Shown: positions 33,203 to 43,167 of the stretch, one piece after another | Numbering within the stretch: the stretch's first letter is position 1 | Layout of the letters: the number at the start of each line of letters is the position of its first letter | From: Saccharomyces uvarum | Lineage: Eukaryota > Ascomycota > Saccharomycetes > Saccharomycetales > Saccharomycetaceae | Length of the DNA stretch: 64,000 nucleotides | Assembly: GCA_947243795.1 (NCBI GenBank) | Contig: OX365941.1 | Span: 496,001 to 560,000 of the forward strand | Reading direction: 5' to 3' | Translations under genes and position numbers: made by a program | Notes under the pieces: generated by a model | What the model saw: only the letters and a program-made list of their open reading frames with translations | Told to the model about the DNA's origin: nothing | The model's database searches: none

Positions 33203-34672
33203 ATGCAATTTCATTCAAATAAACAGCGTTTGGACAGTAAAAGTGACATAGATTTCCGGTCGAATTCACCGCGTTCTTTGCAAAATAGAAACACCAAGAA
33301 TTTATCTTTAAACATAGCAACACTTCATCCGTTAATGGAATTCTCACTGCAAAGCCAGAATGATCCAGGTTCAGTAAAGTTCCCATCGCCGACGCCTTTG
33401 AATCTTTCCATGAAGCCCAAAACCACTGTTTTGGATAAATTCCCAACAAAAGTAAGCTCAAGACCAATACCACCGTCGCTACCCCTAAGGCGGAGCGAGG
33501 CGTCCATATACACGCTACCAGCATCTTTGAAGAGCCGGACAGTTTCTCCGAACTTGTATACAAGGGCATCCATGGCGACATCCATCGGCAAACATTCATC
33601 ATCATCGCCAGCATCATCATTCTCAGAAAAACCGCATCTAAATAGAGTTCATTCGCTATCCGTGAAGACCAAAGATTTGAGGTTGAAGGGGATTAGAGGA
33701 CGATCTCAAACCATTTCCGGATTAGAAGCCTCTACCCCGAATTCTAGTATATACGAAAATGCCCTAGGTAATAGTGACCTGAATAGATTCTCTAATCAAA
33801 AAAATATGCAAACAACATTGATTTTCCCGGAAGAAGAGCCAGATTTGAATATTGATAAGATACATACAGAGATTTACCAACGGACAGTTTATCTGGACGG
33901 GCCACTGCTGGTGATACCGTCCAGTTTGTATTTATATTCAGAACCCAAATTAGAGGATATCTTATCGTTTGACTTAGTCATAAATGTCGCTAAAGAGATA
34001 CCAAACTTGAAATTATTGTTACCACCGGAAGTGGCACACAAGATACAGTATCATCATGTAGAATGGACGCATACCTCCAAGATCGTCAGCGATTTATCTC
34101 GATTGACACGCATTATGCATACGGCTTATCTGCAAGGCAAGAAAATACTAGTCCATTGCCAATGTGGCGTATCAAGATCAGCATCACTGATTGTAGCATA
34201 TATTATGCGATATTACGGCTTGAACCTGAATGACGCCTACAACAAACTGAAAATGGTCGCTAAAGACATAAGTCCCAACATGGGACTCATATTTCAACTC
34301 ATGGAATGGGGAGAGATGTTGTCTAAGAACTCGCTGGAGGAAGAAGGTGAAGCTATTCGTATACATCCCGAAGAAGACGAGATCAGCAACAACGAAGGAT
34401 CCTCTTCCACCACGAAGTCATACTCTTCTGTGTCATACAGAAGTTTCCCCATGCTAATGAATCCATCATCGTCGCCAAATGACAGCTCCATCAACTCTTC
34501 GGAGGTGACGCCAAGAACCCCCGCCACTTTGACGGGAGCAAGGACCACGCTGGTCGAGGAACAGGAGGAAGAAGACAAGAAGAGGCTGTCTCAAACAGCA
34601 GACGCACTAGACCCTTCCGTTGACAACGAGTCTCTATCCACCGCATCGGAACAGATGATGCTGCTCCCATAG
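33203..34672 (+). CDS. MSG5: Dual-specificity MAPK phosphatase Msg5
   Basis: 489 residues, the yeast length. Dephosphorylates the MAP kinases Fus3, Slt2 and Mlp1, giving adaptation to pheromone and damping of cell-integrity signalling. The ATG at 33203 (MQFHSNKQ) is the first true start. The N-terminal 230 residues are Ser/Pro-rich with basic docking-type stretches (VKTKDLRLKGIRGRSQT). The dual-specificity catalytic domain spans about 232-380, with the active site VHCQCGVSRSASLIVAYI (nucleophilic Cys near 319) and the general acid region HVEWTHTS. The C-terminus is acidic and Ser/Thr-rich. Confidence 0.96.
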   Translation: MQFHSNKQRLDSKSDIDFRSNSPRSLQNRNTKNLSLNIATLHPLMEFSLQSQNDPGSVKFPSPTPLNLSMKPKTTVLDKFPTKVSSRPIPPSLPLRRSEASIYTLPASLKSRTVSPNLYTRASMATSIGKHSSSSPASSFSEKPHLNRVHSLSVKTKDLRLKGIRGRSQTISGLEASTPNSSIYENALGNSDLNRFSNQKNMQTTLIFPEEEPDLNIDKIHTEIYQRTVYLDGPLLVIPSSLYLYSEPKLEDILSFDLVINVAKEIPNLKLLLPPEVAHKIQYHHVEWTHTSKIVSDLSRLTRIMHTAYLQGKKILVHCQCGVSRSASLIVAYIMRYYGLNLNDAYNKLKMVAKDISPNMGLIFQLMEWGEMLSKNSLEEEGEAIRIHPEEDEISNNEGSSSTTKSYSSVSYRSFPMLMNPSSSPNDSSINSSEVTPRTPATLTGARTTLVEEQEEEDKKRLSQTADALDPSVDNESLSTASEQMMLLP

Positions 34673-34993
34673 AGCCAGTGCTCCCCACCGCATCCCCACT
34701 GCATCCCCGCGACCACCAGATCTGCAGGCAGACCGCCTTCTCACGCCCATACATAATACATAGTTACTAGATCTTCCTTCATAGCGAATATCCATCTTTG
34801 TAATGTCACATTGGCAAAAATCGTCCAATAGACGTTTTCCTCGTTTGTGATTGGCCCCGCGTTTTGAGCCGATACAAGCGACGGCGAAAAGCTATAAGGA
34901 ACAATCAATTAAATAAGACGGCCAATCTTTAACTTCCGTACTCTTCTTTCAGGCAGAAAAGCCAGAAGAAGACTAACTAAACTCATACCTATA
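34673..34993. promoter_or_regulatory. COX5A promoter with four CCAAT boxes
   Basis: 321 bases. CCAAT/ATTGG cores occur at 34810-34814, 34825-34829, 34850-34854 (TGATTGGC, closest to the Hap2/3/4/5 consensus) and 34922-34926. COX5A is the aerobic, HAP-activated isoform gene, so these are good Hap-complex candidates. Which are functional cannot be read from sequence. Confidence 0.6.
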
Positions 34994-35455
34994 ATGTTGC
35001 GTAACTCTTTCACTAAGGCTGGTAGTCTATCACGCGCCACATCCGTCAGATTCGCCCAAACGCATGCCCTTTCCAATGCCACTGTAATGGATCTAAAGTC
35101 CAGATGGGAAAACATGCCCTCCACTGAACAGCAAGACATCGTCACCAAGTTGACCGAACGCCAGAAATTGCCATGGGCCCATCTTACCGAGCCAGAGAAG
35201 CAGGCTGTGTGGTACATCTCCTACGGGGAGTGGGGACCAAGAAGACCCGTCTTGAATAAGGGTGACTCAGGTTTCATCGCTAAAGGTGTTGCTGCTGGTC
35301 TGCTATTGTCTGTCGGGCTTTTCGCCGCCATCAGAATGGCAGGTGGTGAAGACTCGAAGACTATGACCAAGGAATGGCAATTGAAGAGTGACGAATATTT
35401 GAAATCCAAGAATGCTAATCCTTGGGGTGGTTACTCTCAAGTCCAATCTAAATAA
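34994..35455 (+). CDS. COX5A: Cytochrome c oxidase subunit Va precursor
   Basis: 153 residues, the yeast length. Aerobic isoform of subunit V of complex IV in the inner mitochondrial membrane. An N-terminal presequence (MLRNSFTKAGSLSRATSVRFAQ, basic, no acids) is followed by the matrix domain (LKSRWENMPSTEQQDIVTKL) and one membrane helix (about 98-117, GVAAGLLLSVGLFAAIRMAG). It ends with the intermembrane tail ANPWGGYSQVQSK. The downstream neighbour COG5 is on the same strand. Confidence 0.97.
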   Translation: MLRNSFTKAGSLSRATSVRFAQTHALSNATVMDLKSRWENMPSTEQQDIVTKLTERQKLPWAHLTEPEKQAVWYISYGEWGPRRPVLNKGDSGFIAKGVAAGLLLSVGLFAAIRMAGGEDSKTMTKEWQLKSDEYLKSKNANPWGGYSQVQSK

Positions 35456-36010
35456 ACAAGACAAAAAACTTGAAAGGAACTTGATAGAGGCCAATAACTG
35501 TTATGGTTTTTTCAGCTAGTCTGTGACCTATACGAAGATGAGTATTCTTTCTTACTAGTACTATTATTATTATTATTACATTGGTGTAATATATGGGTTT
35601 GCCCGCCCAGTACAATCCAAACATATCAAACATAAAACGGCTCTTTGCCACCCTCACATTTTTTCTTTATTTATCAATTACTCGAGTTTATTAATTTTTA
35701 GACATATAATTTTATATTATTATTCTTATCGTTCATATATTTGAAGGGAACCCTGAAAAGAATGAAACTAAAATATAAACAAATATGGAGTTCTAACAAA
35801 TTGCCTTGCTAGAGCAGATCTGGCGGCTTTTTTATTGTGTTAATGTCTTTCTCCATACCCATATTCCTGTAGGCTCTTCATTTGGTTGAATATTATGGAA
35901 AGTGAAAAAAAAAAATCGATAAATAATGAAAGGTATATTGAAAACGTTTCCACAAAAAGCAAGAAAACAGCACTTAGAAAAGTAGTAATCTAGATAATAC
36001 GCTACTAGTA
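35456..36010. other. COX5A-COG5 intergenic region
   Basis: 555 bases between tandem genes, very AT-rich in its middle (35660-35730), with an ATT trinucleotide run near 35563-35577. It contains the COX5A 3' end and the COG5 promoter. TGTAATATAT at 35585 resembles a Puf-family site but misses key positions for Puf3, Puf4 and Puf5. Confidence 0.5.
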
Positions 36011-37207
36011 ATGTCAAACGATTTGGAAGACTTTGATTCCTTACTGGAAACCAACTTCGATGCTAAACAATTTGGCAATGATTTATTGAAAGTTACCAAT
36101 AACATCAACACAACTACTTTAGATCTGAATACGTCTTTGAAAAAGCTAAAATACGATCTTCACGAAATAGATTCTAGAATAGATCAATTGGTCAATAATA
36201 AACCTTCGGAGATAATAGACTTAATGTATGGAAATGAACACGTTAATTCCACTATAGTCGATGAACTGAAACCAAGCTTAGAATATTTGAATATGTCATA
36301 TGACAGGTTAAAAACCCAAGTTCTAGATCCTTATGAAAGAGCTAGGAAAGTTCAATTGGCACTGAGTAAAGTTTATCAAACATCTTTTCTTCTACGAGGT
36401 GCCTTGGTGTACATTCATTTATCAAATAAAATAAGCACGACATCCAATGGAGCCCAATTAAACACACCAACAGCTGTCAATCTAGCTTCATTGCACTACC
36501 AATTACAAATAACTCTGGATGAAAATGAAAATCTGAAATCTTTGCAGAAAGTCAAACTACTAGATCAAAACATTATTACTCCCAACAAAAGAGAGTTGGT
36601 AACATTCCTGTCCTTACAAATGTCAAAAGAGTGTTTAAACTCTATCAAGATCAAAACAAATAAAGAAACGATATCTCAACTAGTCCGCTCATTATTTTTA
36701 CTCTCACCTCAAGAATTCGTGTCTACAATAAATAAAATTATCCTATCTAACGTCACAACAAGCTCGCAGATTCTATCGAAAACTGTAAACTCTATCAGAG
36801 TGTTTCCTGAAGCATTCAAAGAGGTTGTAGAGAAAAGCTATAGCATTTACAGCTTAGAAACAATATTGCGAAGTATCAAAATTGATAATACTACCACTGC
36901 CGCAAAACCCACTGCTACTAATAAATCGCACCTAGGTCATCTCTTATCGGAATATACCTCGATGAGAAATATCAAATCAGGCTCTGGCACACCAAGAGAT
37001 CTGTTTTGGAATAAAGTTGCGTCATCTTTTAAGAAAGATTTCGAAATCTCTGTTAACAGAGGTGGTCCTGTAGGTAAGTCACTGTTCAAAAATAAGGATT
37101 TTATCGTTGATACTATAAGGCAAAATATGGATAAATCCTGCGATAACAGCGATTATCAAAGCTACCTTAATATGATGTTAAATTCGGTATCTATTATCGC
37201 AAAATGA
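36011..37207 (+). CDS. COG5: COG complex subunit Cog5
   Basis: 398 residues (yeast 403). Lobe B subunit of the conserved oligomeric Golgi complex, a cytosolic multisubunit tether for retrograde vesicles within the Golgi. The N-terminus (DLEDFDSLLETNFDAKQFGNDLL) and the heptad-rich segment that follows (about 25-75, LDLNTSLKKLKYDLHEIDSRI) are typical of COG subunits; the rest is predicted helical. Its lobe partner COG6 is also in this window. Identification rests on overall similarity to remembered Cog5 and synteny. Confidence 0.92.
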   Translation: MSNDLEDFDSLLETNFDAKQFGNDLLKVTNNINTTTLDLNTSLKKLKYDLHEIDSRIDQLVNNKPSEIIDLMYGNEHVNSTIVDELKPSLEYLNMSYDRLKTQVLDPYERARKVQLALSKVYQTSFLLRGALVYIHLSNKISTTSNGAQLNTPTAVNLASLHYQLQITLDENENLKSLQKVKLLDQNIITPNKRELVTFLSLQMSKECLNSIKIKTNKETISQLVRSLFLLSPQEFVSTINKIILSNVTTSSQILSKTVNSIRVFPEAFKEVVEKSYSIYSLETILRSIKIDNTTTAAKPTATNKSHLGHLLSEYTSMRNIKSGSGTPRDLFWNKVASSFKKDFEISVNRGGPVGKSLFKNKDFIVDTIRQNMDKSCDNSDYQSYLNMMLNSVSIIAK

Positions 37208-37289
37208 GTAACGTTGCAAAAAAACACGAGTTCTGATCAATATAAGATGAAATAGAGAAACATTTTATAATATATGTATATGTATGCGA

Positions 37290-38207
37290 TCATTCTGTCC
37301 TAACCTTAGGGGTGCTGCCAGCGTTAGCTAGTGGGTTTAAAGTTGTTTTCTTCTTATTCTTCTTTCCACCACGCCTATGAAACTTTTTCTTCAACAATTT
37401 CTTAATCTCACGAGCTTTAGCATCACGCTCTTCGGTTCTTTCAAGAGCTAATTTTTTAGCTCCACGTTGTTTCTGACCTGGCCTCCTTTTTTTGATTTTC
37501 AGGGCCCTTTGCTGCTGTAATTCGATCTCCAAATTGTGTTCATGCAAATTTATTAATTTACCTTGGCAGTATGGCCATTTGTGGTGTACTCGTAGATCAT
37601 CCTCTTGAATCTTTGTACTTTCTTGTATTATCGTATCATAATCCATAGCACTCTGTAGAAACTGTTGCCTTTGATTCTCGGAATAGTTTGTAAAGTAATA
37701 TTCTTTAGGCCTTTCTTGGTCAATTATTTCTTCTTCAGGCTCCTTCAATGAAACTTTCATGAGATTCACTTCAGTATGTGCTTCATTCTCCTTACCATCT
37801 GGTGTATCTTTCCCTTTACCAATTGAGTCCTTTGGTGCTTCAACAACACCGGATGAAAATAAAGGGAACTCGAACTCATCTTGGTTATCCTCTATTTCGT
37901 CATTTGCATCTTCGTCATTTGCTTTAGAGTCTGATGGTGAGCCGGTTCTTTCAACTTCAACAAATTCAAATTCTGTTGGCGGTATCAATACATCTGTTTC
38001 CTCTTTATTGTTACCACCACTGCTCTCGTACCCTTTATAGTTTCCTATTTCTCTTTCCTCATCATAAAGATCCTTTCTCGATACTCTGTGCAGAAATAAT
38101 CAATATATTCAACGATCAGTTGCAATGTTAGTAAAAAGAAATTACGTCAAATACAAAGGGAAGTTAATACTGTCCCAATCCAATGCATACACTTTAAGTT
38201 CGGACAT
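37290..38207 (-). CDS. Conserved fungal protein YNL050C, spliced, function unknown
   Basis: 270 residues after splicing, the S. cerevisiae length. Exon 1 is only 17 nt (38191-38207, ATG plus MSELK and two bases). The intron (38086-38190) starts GTATGC, has TACTAAC at 38127-38133 and ends CAG. Exon 2 (37290-38085) continues VVSRKDLYDEERE. The protein has an acidic middle, PPTEFEFVEVE, and a C-terminal third very rich in Lys and Arg (KKRRPGQKQRGAKK, KKKFHRRGGKKNKKK), suggesting nucleic-acid binding or a nuclear location. No named domain is recognised. Confidence 0.9.
38086..38190 (-). other. YNL050C spliceosomal intron
   Basis: 105 nt with donor GTATGC (minor yeast variant), perfect branch site TACTAAC at 38127-38133 and acceptor CAG, with 42 nt from branch A to acceptor. 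Splicing restores exactly 270 codons plus stop. Confidence 0.88.
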
Positions 38208-38501
38208 CACCTTATCTTGGATTCTAATGCGTCTTTCTATTATCGGTAGTTTTTTTTTTCATTGTTTTATGTTAATTGATCATCGAGTAGATGAATTTTT
38301 TTTTTTCGTTTTAATGCGATGACTTTGAGAACAATAGCGTTTTCCAAGAGAGCTTCCGGCCCACTACCAGAAGACAAGAATATCATCGTGAAATTTTGTT
38401 TTGCTTCTACTTTTATCTCTATCTGTCTTGTCTATTAGTACATACACATAATAATTAAAATATATACTTGCCTAGGCTTACAGAGAATGGAGTACAGAAG
38501 C

Positions 38502-41150
38502 TTATCTGTTGATAGCCGTTTTCATACTTTGCAGGTATTCTCTATAGCTGGCACAATTCTGAATCTTGTCTTCAACGAGGGTGCTTGATACCCATAACCT
38601 TAGAGAAGCCATCTCCCTCTCTGCAGTTAGATTAGCGGGTTCATTGATAGATGGTCCTCTTATTGTGTACAATGATTGGAAAGTGATCGTATCATTGTTT
38701 TCTCTAATTTTACTGATTATGTTTCTTAATCTTTCATTGAATGGGGAATCAATCAAAACAGGCAGCTCGCTTTTTCCAACGGAGACGTTAGAGATGTTAT
38801 CGGTGTTAAATACATCGTTCAGTAATTCAGGAACAGCATCCCCACCAACCCATAAAAATAACTCTGTGGAATTGTCAATTAAATACAATCCGTATCTTTC
38901 AAAGAGAGAAGCAGTAGCATTGATAGGCTCAGGTAATTTTGTTTCTCTATTGGAATCAAGCAAACCAACTTCATCAGGTATATCATGTAGAGAGTATACA
39001 GTTGGGTAAATGCTCTTTATTAGGTAGTGAAGTGGCTCCGTTTCCAATTTATTCAGTGAACTCGCACGGTAATCACTTGGAACCATTCCTGGTCTGAAGG
39101 CTATGTGTTTTCCTAACGCATTCATCAATAAAGGCAACATCCTCAAGTTGGCACATAAATTCAAAGAAGTCACAGCAGTAGTATTTGACAAGGAAATTTC
39201 TTTTTTGTAGGCACTTAAAATATCTTGGAGCGATTTTGTTATTGAGTCCCTTGCAGAATCCATGCTTGAATTCAATGCTTTGGCTACCGCATTTTGTGTG
39301 ATAAAATCAGTAATGGCCAGTTGATCGGCAGATGCAAACACTTCCCTACTGGATTCCGTCGTTGGTAGTGCCAACGTCATAACCCTAATTCTACGTTCAC
39401 CTGTGTTTAAGGTTAATAGAGTTGAGACTTGCAAGTAGCAATGTTCAGCCATTAAGGAATCTTCGATCGAAATTTCGAAAAGATAGGACTGATCTCTAGG
39501 CATTGTGGAGAATGCACATAAATCTGAAGATCTGTTGAAAAAGTGACCAAAAAATGATGTAGCCCTCAAACCTGTCGAACCACGAACTCTCATGACAGCC
39601 TCCATGGATATATCCATGGATAAATGCTTACTTAACTCTCTGGTGAACTTTGTAACATCGTTCAGACTAGTAGCATTGAAGCCAGGATAGAAGTGTGTTT
39701 GGCCACCAGAGAAACGGCCCAGATGGGATAGAGTCGCTACGTCCATGTATTCCTCAGACGCTAAAAACATATCGACTGTTATTTGCAATTTACTACACTC
39801 GATTGTGAATGTTTTGTAAAAGGAGTCCTGGCACGATAGTAATTGGGAGCTCTCTTTCGGTGTGTTCAATACACCTTGCTCACTTCTTCTTTTCAATTTT
39901 CCGACACCAGTATCTGGTAAAGTCGATGAAATGACTTCAATTTTACCTCCGGTGTTATTGATCAAATATGAAGCTGCTTTAAGAGCAGGCCCAAGTGCAA
40001 ATTTACTTATGTGCGTGTCTTGGAAAACTTCTGGTATCGTTTTTAGTAGTTTTTCCAAATTCTTTCTACAGTATCTCAATGGAACCACGAGCTCCTCACT
40101 CGGCATTGGCAAAAATGGTTCGCTTAAATCACCGACGTCAAACATTTGAACTGTTTCGGCGATGCTGTCATCATCATCCTCATCATCGCCCCCTTCCTCC
40201 TCTTCTTCATTATCCTCCTCCTCATCGTCGTCATCGTCATCGTCATCCGATTCTTCATAGTCATCATCTAGGGGAACGTAGAAATAATGGAGGGCATGGT
40301 CAACACATATGATGGAGACACTAGTTCTCCCGTCATAATTTGGTAAAAACTCCAAATTTTCTAAAATGGTTCTGGCAGAAGTGGCTAATAAACCATTTCT
40401 AACAGCGTTTTGAGAAACATCCAAAATAAATACATAAGTAGATGGTGGAGGTTCTCTGACAGAATACTCGACAGGTGCCAAATACTCCATGACTGAGTGT
40501 TTCGTTTCGTTTCTTTCGTATCTATTAATTGGAGCACCTTGCAAATTCTGATCGAAGCCATATGGAACGTCATTCTTGAATCGACAAATATTACATTGCC
40601 ATCTTCTCCCTTGTTCAATGAAAGCAACAAAGGGGTTCAAATATGAACGGCAACGGCGGCAACGAACAATAATCCCGTCATTGTTCAACGGCACATATTC
40701 ATTCGAATCCTGTAAGTTCAAGTATGGTCTTATTACGATGCCAAACGGTAGCTTCGTTTTTTTCAATAGAGAACTCGTCTTTGGCACCGCATTCAAAGTA
40801 GATCTGACATACTGATAGGGGACATTGGATGTCTCGGATGGGGTCACAATGCTATCCTGAGATATGGTGATTGGAGGAGGCGGTAATGACAGATCACGAA
40901 TAGGAGGAGGCAATTCTGTAAACAAATCTACAGGGTACAATTGATTGGTCACTTTCCTAGAGCTGGGCTGTTGTGACTGTTGAGCCGGCTGTGCAAACGA
41001 GTAGGCGTTGTCATTTAATTGGAAATTGCCCATAGCATTTGCCGTTTGGTCGATCTGTTGTTGAAACTGTTGTTGTTCTGCAACTATTGGAACATTCGCA
41101 GCGTACGGGGTCTGAGCCTGGGGGTACACCCTCTTCTTATGGTGAGACAT
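38502..41150 (-). CDS. SFB2: COPII cargo-adaptor subunit Sfb2 (Sec24 paralog)
   Basis: 882 residues (yeast 876). Pairs with Sec23 in the COPII coat and selects cargo at ER exit sites. Domains: disordered Gln/Pro-rich N-terminus (about 1-120); Sec23/Sec24 zinc finger (about 160-195, IVRCRRCRSYLNPF and CNICRFKNDVP, four cysteines); trunk (vWA-like, from TYVFILDVSQNAVRNGLL); beta-barrel, helical and gelsolin-like domains to the C-terminus (YLIDNSTELFLWVGG). A highly acidic insertion, almost all Asp and Glu, runs from about 296 to 327 inside the trunk. SEC24 itself is elsewhere in the genome; synteny and the shorter N-terminus point to SFB2. Confidence 0.94.
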   Translation of the reverse strand: MSHHKKRVYPQAQTPYAANVPIVAEQQQFQQQIDQTANAMGNFQLNDNAYSFAQPAQQSQQPSSRKVTNQLYPVDLFTELPPPIRDLSLPPPPITISQDSIVTPSETSNVPYQYVRSTLNAVPKTSSLLKKTKLPFGIVIRPYLNLQDSNEYVPLNNDGIIVRCRRCRSYLNPFVAFIEQGRRWQCNICRFKNDVPYGFDQNLQGAPINRYERNETKHSVMEYLAPVEYSVREPPPSTYVFILDVSQNAVRNGLLATSARTILENLEFLPNYDGRTSVSIICVDHALHYFYVPLDDDYEESDDDDDDDDEEEDNEEEEEGGDDEDDDDSIAETVQMFDVGDLSEPFLPMPSEELVVPLRYCRKNLEKLLKTIPEVFQDTHISKFALGPALKAASYLINNTGGKIEVISSTLPDTGVGKLKRRSEQGVLNTPKESSQLLSCQDSFYKTFTIECSKLQITVDMFLASEEYMDVATLSHLGRFSGGQTHFYPGFNATSLNDVTKFTRELSKHLSMDISMEAVMRVRGSTGLRATSFFGHFFNRSSDLCAFSTMPRDQSYLFEISIEDSLMAEHCYLQVSTLLTLNTGERRIRVMTLALPTTESSREVFASADQLAITDFITQNAVAKALNSSMDSARDSITKSLQDILSAYKKEISLSNTTAVTSLNLCANLRMLPLLMNALGKHIAFRPGMVPSDYRASSLNKLETEPLHYLIKSIYPTVYSLHDIPDEVGLLDSNRETKLPEPINATASLFERYGLYLIDNSTELFLWVGGDAVPELLNDVFNTDNISNVSVGKSELPVLIDSPFNERLRNIISKIRENNDTITFQSLYTIRGPSINEPANLTAEREMASLRLWVSSTLVEDKIQNCASYREYLQSMKTAINR

Positions 41151-41417
41151 GATTGACTGAACTCAATCCTGGTAGCCTTTGATAGGGAAAAGCTTCGAGC
41201 AAGCAATAACACACCGGTAATTGTTGAGAGCTCGTCGTGGGCCCTTTTAACTGACGTATCCTCATCATTGTCATCGCTTATATCTGCCGCCTTCGGGTAA
41301 GACGAAGGAAAGTGAAACATTTGAAGTTAAATGAATAAGACTTAGCTTAGATAAAGTGGAATGGATGGTAGCAGGGATCCAAGCGCAATCAAGTGTTCAG
41401 GTGATCACAGGTTGAAA

Positions 41418-43064
41418 ATGTCTGGTACTTGGGCAGGTTACTATTTTAGAGAGATCAAATCGCATTTTGGGTTCAAGAAGTATGCCGTATCGTGCTTGAT
41501 CATATTATATGGACTAATAAAGGTTTCGACGTGGATCTTCCGCCAATGGGTATATTCCAGTTTGAATCCATTCTCCAGAAGAAATTCGCTGCTTAAAAGA
41601 GCCACAGCATCCTGTGGTGAGAAGGATATCAAGCTTTTTGGGTTTTTCCATCCATATTGTAATGCTGGTGGTGGTGGTGAAAAAGTTTTATGGAAAGCCG
41701 TGGATATCACTCTGAGGAAAGATGCTAAGAACATCGTTATCATCTATTCCGGTGATTTTTTGGATGGAGGGAATGTCACTCCGGAGAGCATCTTGAATGA
41801 TGTGAAAACGAAGTTCGATTATGATTTGGATTCTGATAGAATATTTTTCATTTCATTGATATTAAGATATTTAGTGGACTCTTCGACATGGAAACATTTT
41901 ACTTTGATTGGACAAGCTATTGGATCAATGATGCTGGCATTCGAATCCATTATTAAGTGTCCGCCTGATATATGGATTGATTCAATGGGGTACCCCTTCA
42001 GTTATCCCATTGTGGCTAGATTTCTGAAGAGAATTCCCATTGTCACGTATACTCATTATCCGATAATGTCAAAGGACATGTTGAATAAGCTGTTCGCGAT
42101 GCCCAAGAAGAGTCTCAAGGTCTATGGTAAAATATTATACTGGAAAATTTTTATGTTAATTTACCAATCCATTGGTTCAAAAATCGATATCGTCATTACC
42201 AACTCGACATGGACAAACAACCATATAAGACAGATTTGGTCATCTAATACATGTAAGATCATATATCCACCATGTTCCACCGAAAAACTGGTCGATTGGA
42301 AACAGAAGTTTGGTGGGGCTAGGGGCCAGAGGCTAAACCAAGCAATCGTGTTGGCACAGTTTCGTCCTGAGAAACGTCATAAACTGGTCGTTGAATCTTA
42401 CGCAAACTTCTTGAAGAAACTGCCTGATTCTGTAGCGCCATTTAAATTAGTAATGGTGGGCTCTACCAGATCCAAGCAAGACGAAGATTACGTTAAGAGT
42501 TTACAAGATTGGTCTGAAAATGACTTAAAGATTCCCAAAGGTTTGATAACATTCGAGAAGAATTTGTCCTTTGATAAGATTGAAATTCTGTTAAACAAAT
42601 CTACATTTGGTATCAATGCCATGTGGAATGAACATTTTGGTATTGCTATTGTAGAGTATATGGCTTCCGGGTTAATCCCCATAGTCCATGCATCAGCAGG
42701 TCCCTTATTGGATATAGTTATGCCTTGGAGCTCTAACGCGAATACGAAAAAAGGCCAGTCACAATGGGAACTGCAAAAGAAATATTTTTCCAATTTTAAA
42801 GATGACGGTGAGACGACTGGATTTTTCTTCAAAGAGGAAAGTGATCCGGATTACAACCCAGCCAAGCATCCCCTCAGGTACCCCAATTTGTCAGAATTGT
42901 TCATGCAAATGACGAAATTGGACGACGACTGCGTAAGAGTGATGAGTGCAAGAAACCAACAATATTCATTATTTAAATTTTCTGATTCAAAATTTGATAG
43001 AGACTGGGAAAATTTCGTATTGAATCCGATCGACCAGCTGTTAGAAGAGGAGGAAAGGGGTTGA
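41418..43064 (+). CDS. ALG11: Alpha-1,2-mannosyltransferase Alg11
   Basis: 548 residues, the yeast length. Adds the fourth and fifth mannoses to the dolichol-linked oligosaccharide on the cytosolic face of the ER. The start at 41418 ([21 protein letters not shown]) corresponds to the known N-terminus; an in-frame ATG at 41361 would add 19 residues and cannot be excluded. One N-terminal membrane segment (about 22-40, [19 protein letters not shown]). GT4-family features: the Gly-rich donor region [24 protein letters not shown], and the EX7E-type motif [18 protein letters not shown]. Confidence 0.95.
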   Translation: MSGTWAGYYFREIKSHFGFKKYAVSCLIILYGLIKVSTWIFRQWVYSSLNPFSRRNSLLKRATASCGEKDIKLFGFFHPYCNAGGGGEKVLWKAVDITLRKDAKNIVIIYSGDFLDGGNVTPESILNDVKTKFDYDLDSDRIFFISLILRYLVDSSTWKHFTLIGQAIGSMMLAFESIIKCPPDIWIDSMGYPFSYPIVARFLKRIPIVTYTHYPIMSKDMLNKLFAMPKKSLKVYGKILYWKIFMLIYQSIGSKIDIVITNSTWTNNHIRQIWSSNTCKIIYPPCSTEKLVDWKQKFGGARGQRLNQAIVLAQFRPEKRHKLVVESYANFLKKLPDSVAPFKLVMVGSTRSKQDEDYVKSLQDWSENDLKIPKGLITFEKNLSFDKIEILLNKSTFGINAMWNEHFGIAIVEYMASGLIPIVHASAGPLLDIVMPWSSNANTKKGQSQWELQKKYFSNFKDDGETTGFFFKEESDPDYNPAKHPLRYPNLSELFMQMTKLDDDCVRVMSARNQQYSLFKFSDSKFDRDWENFVLNPIDQLLEEEERG

Positions 43065-43167
43065 TATGCTGTGAAAATAGAAACCCTGAAATGACGTACC
43101 TATATATAATATTACATACAATTAACGCGCTAATATAAAAAGCAGCTTAACTTGTTAAGCTAATTAT

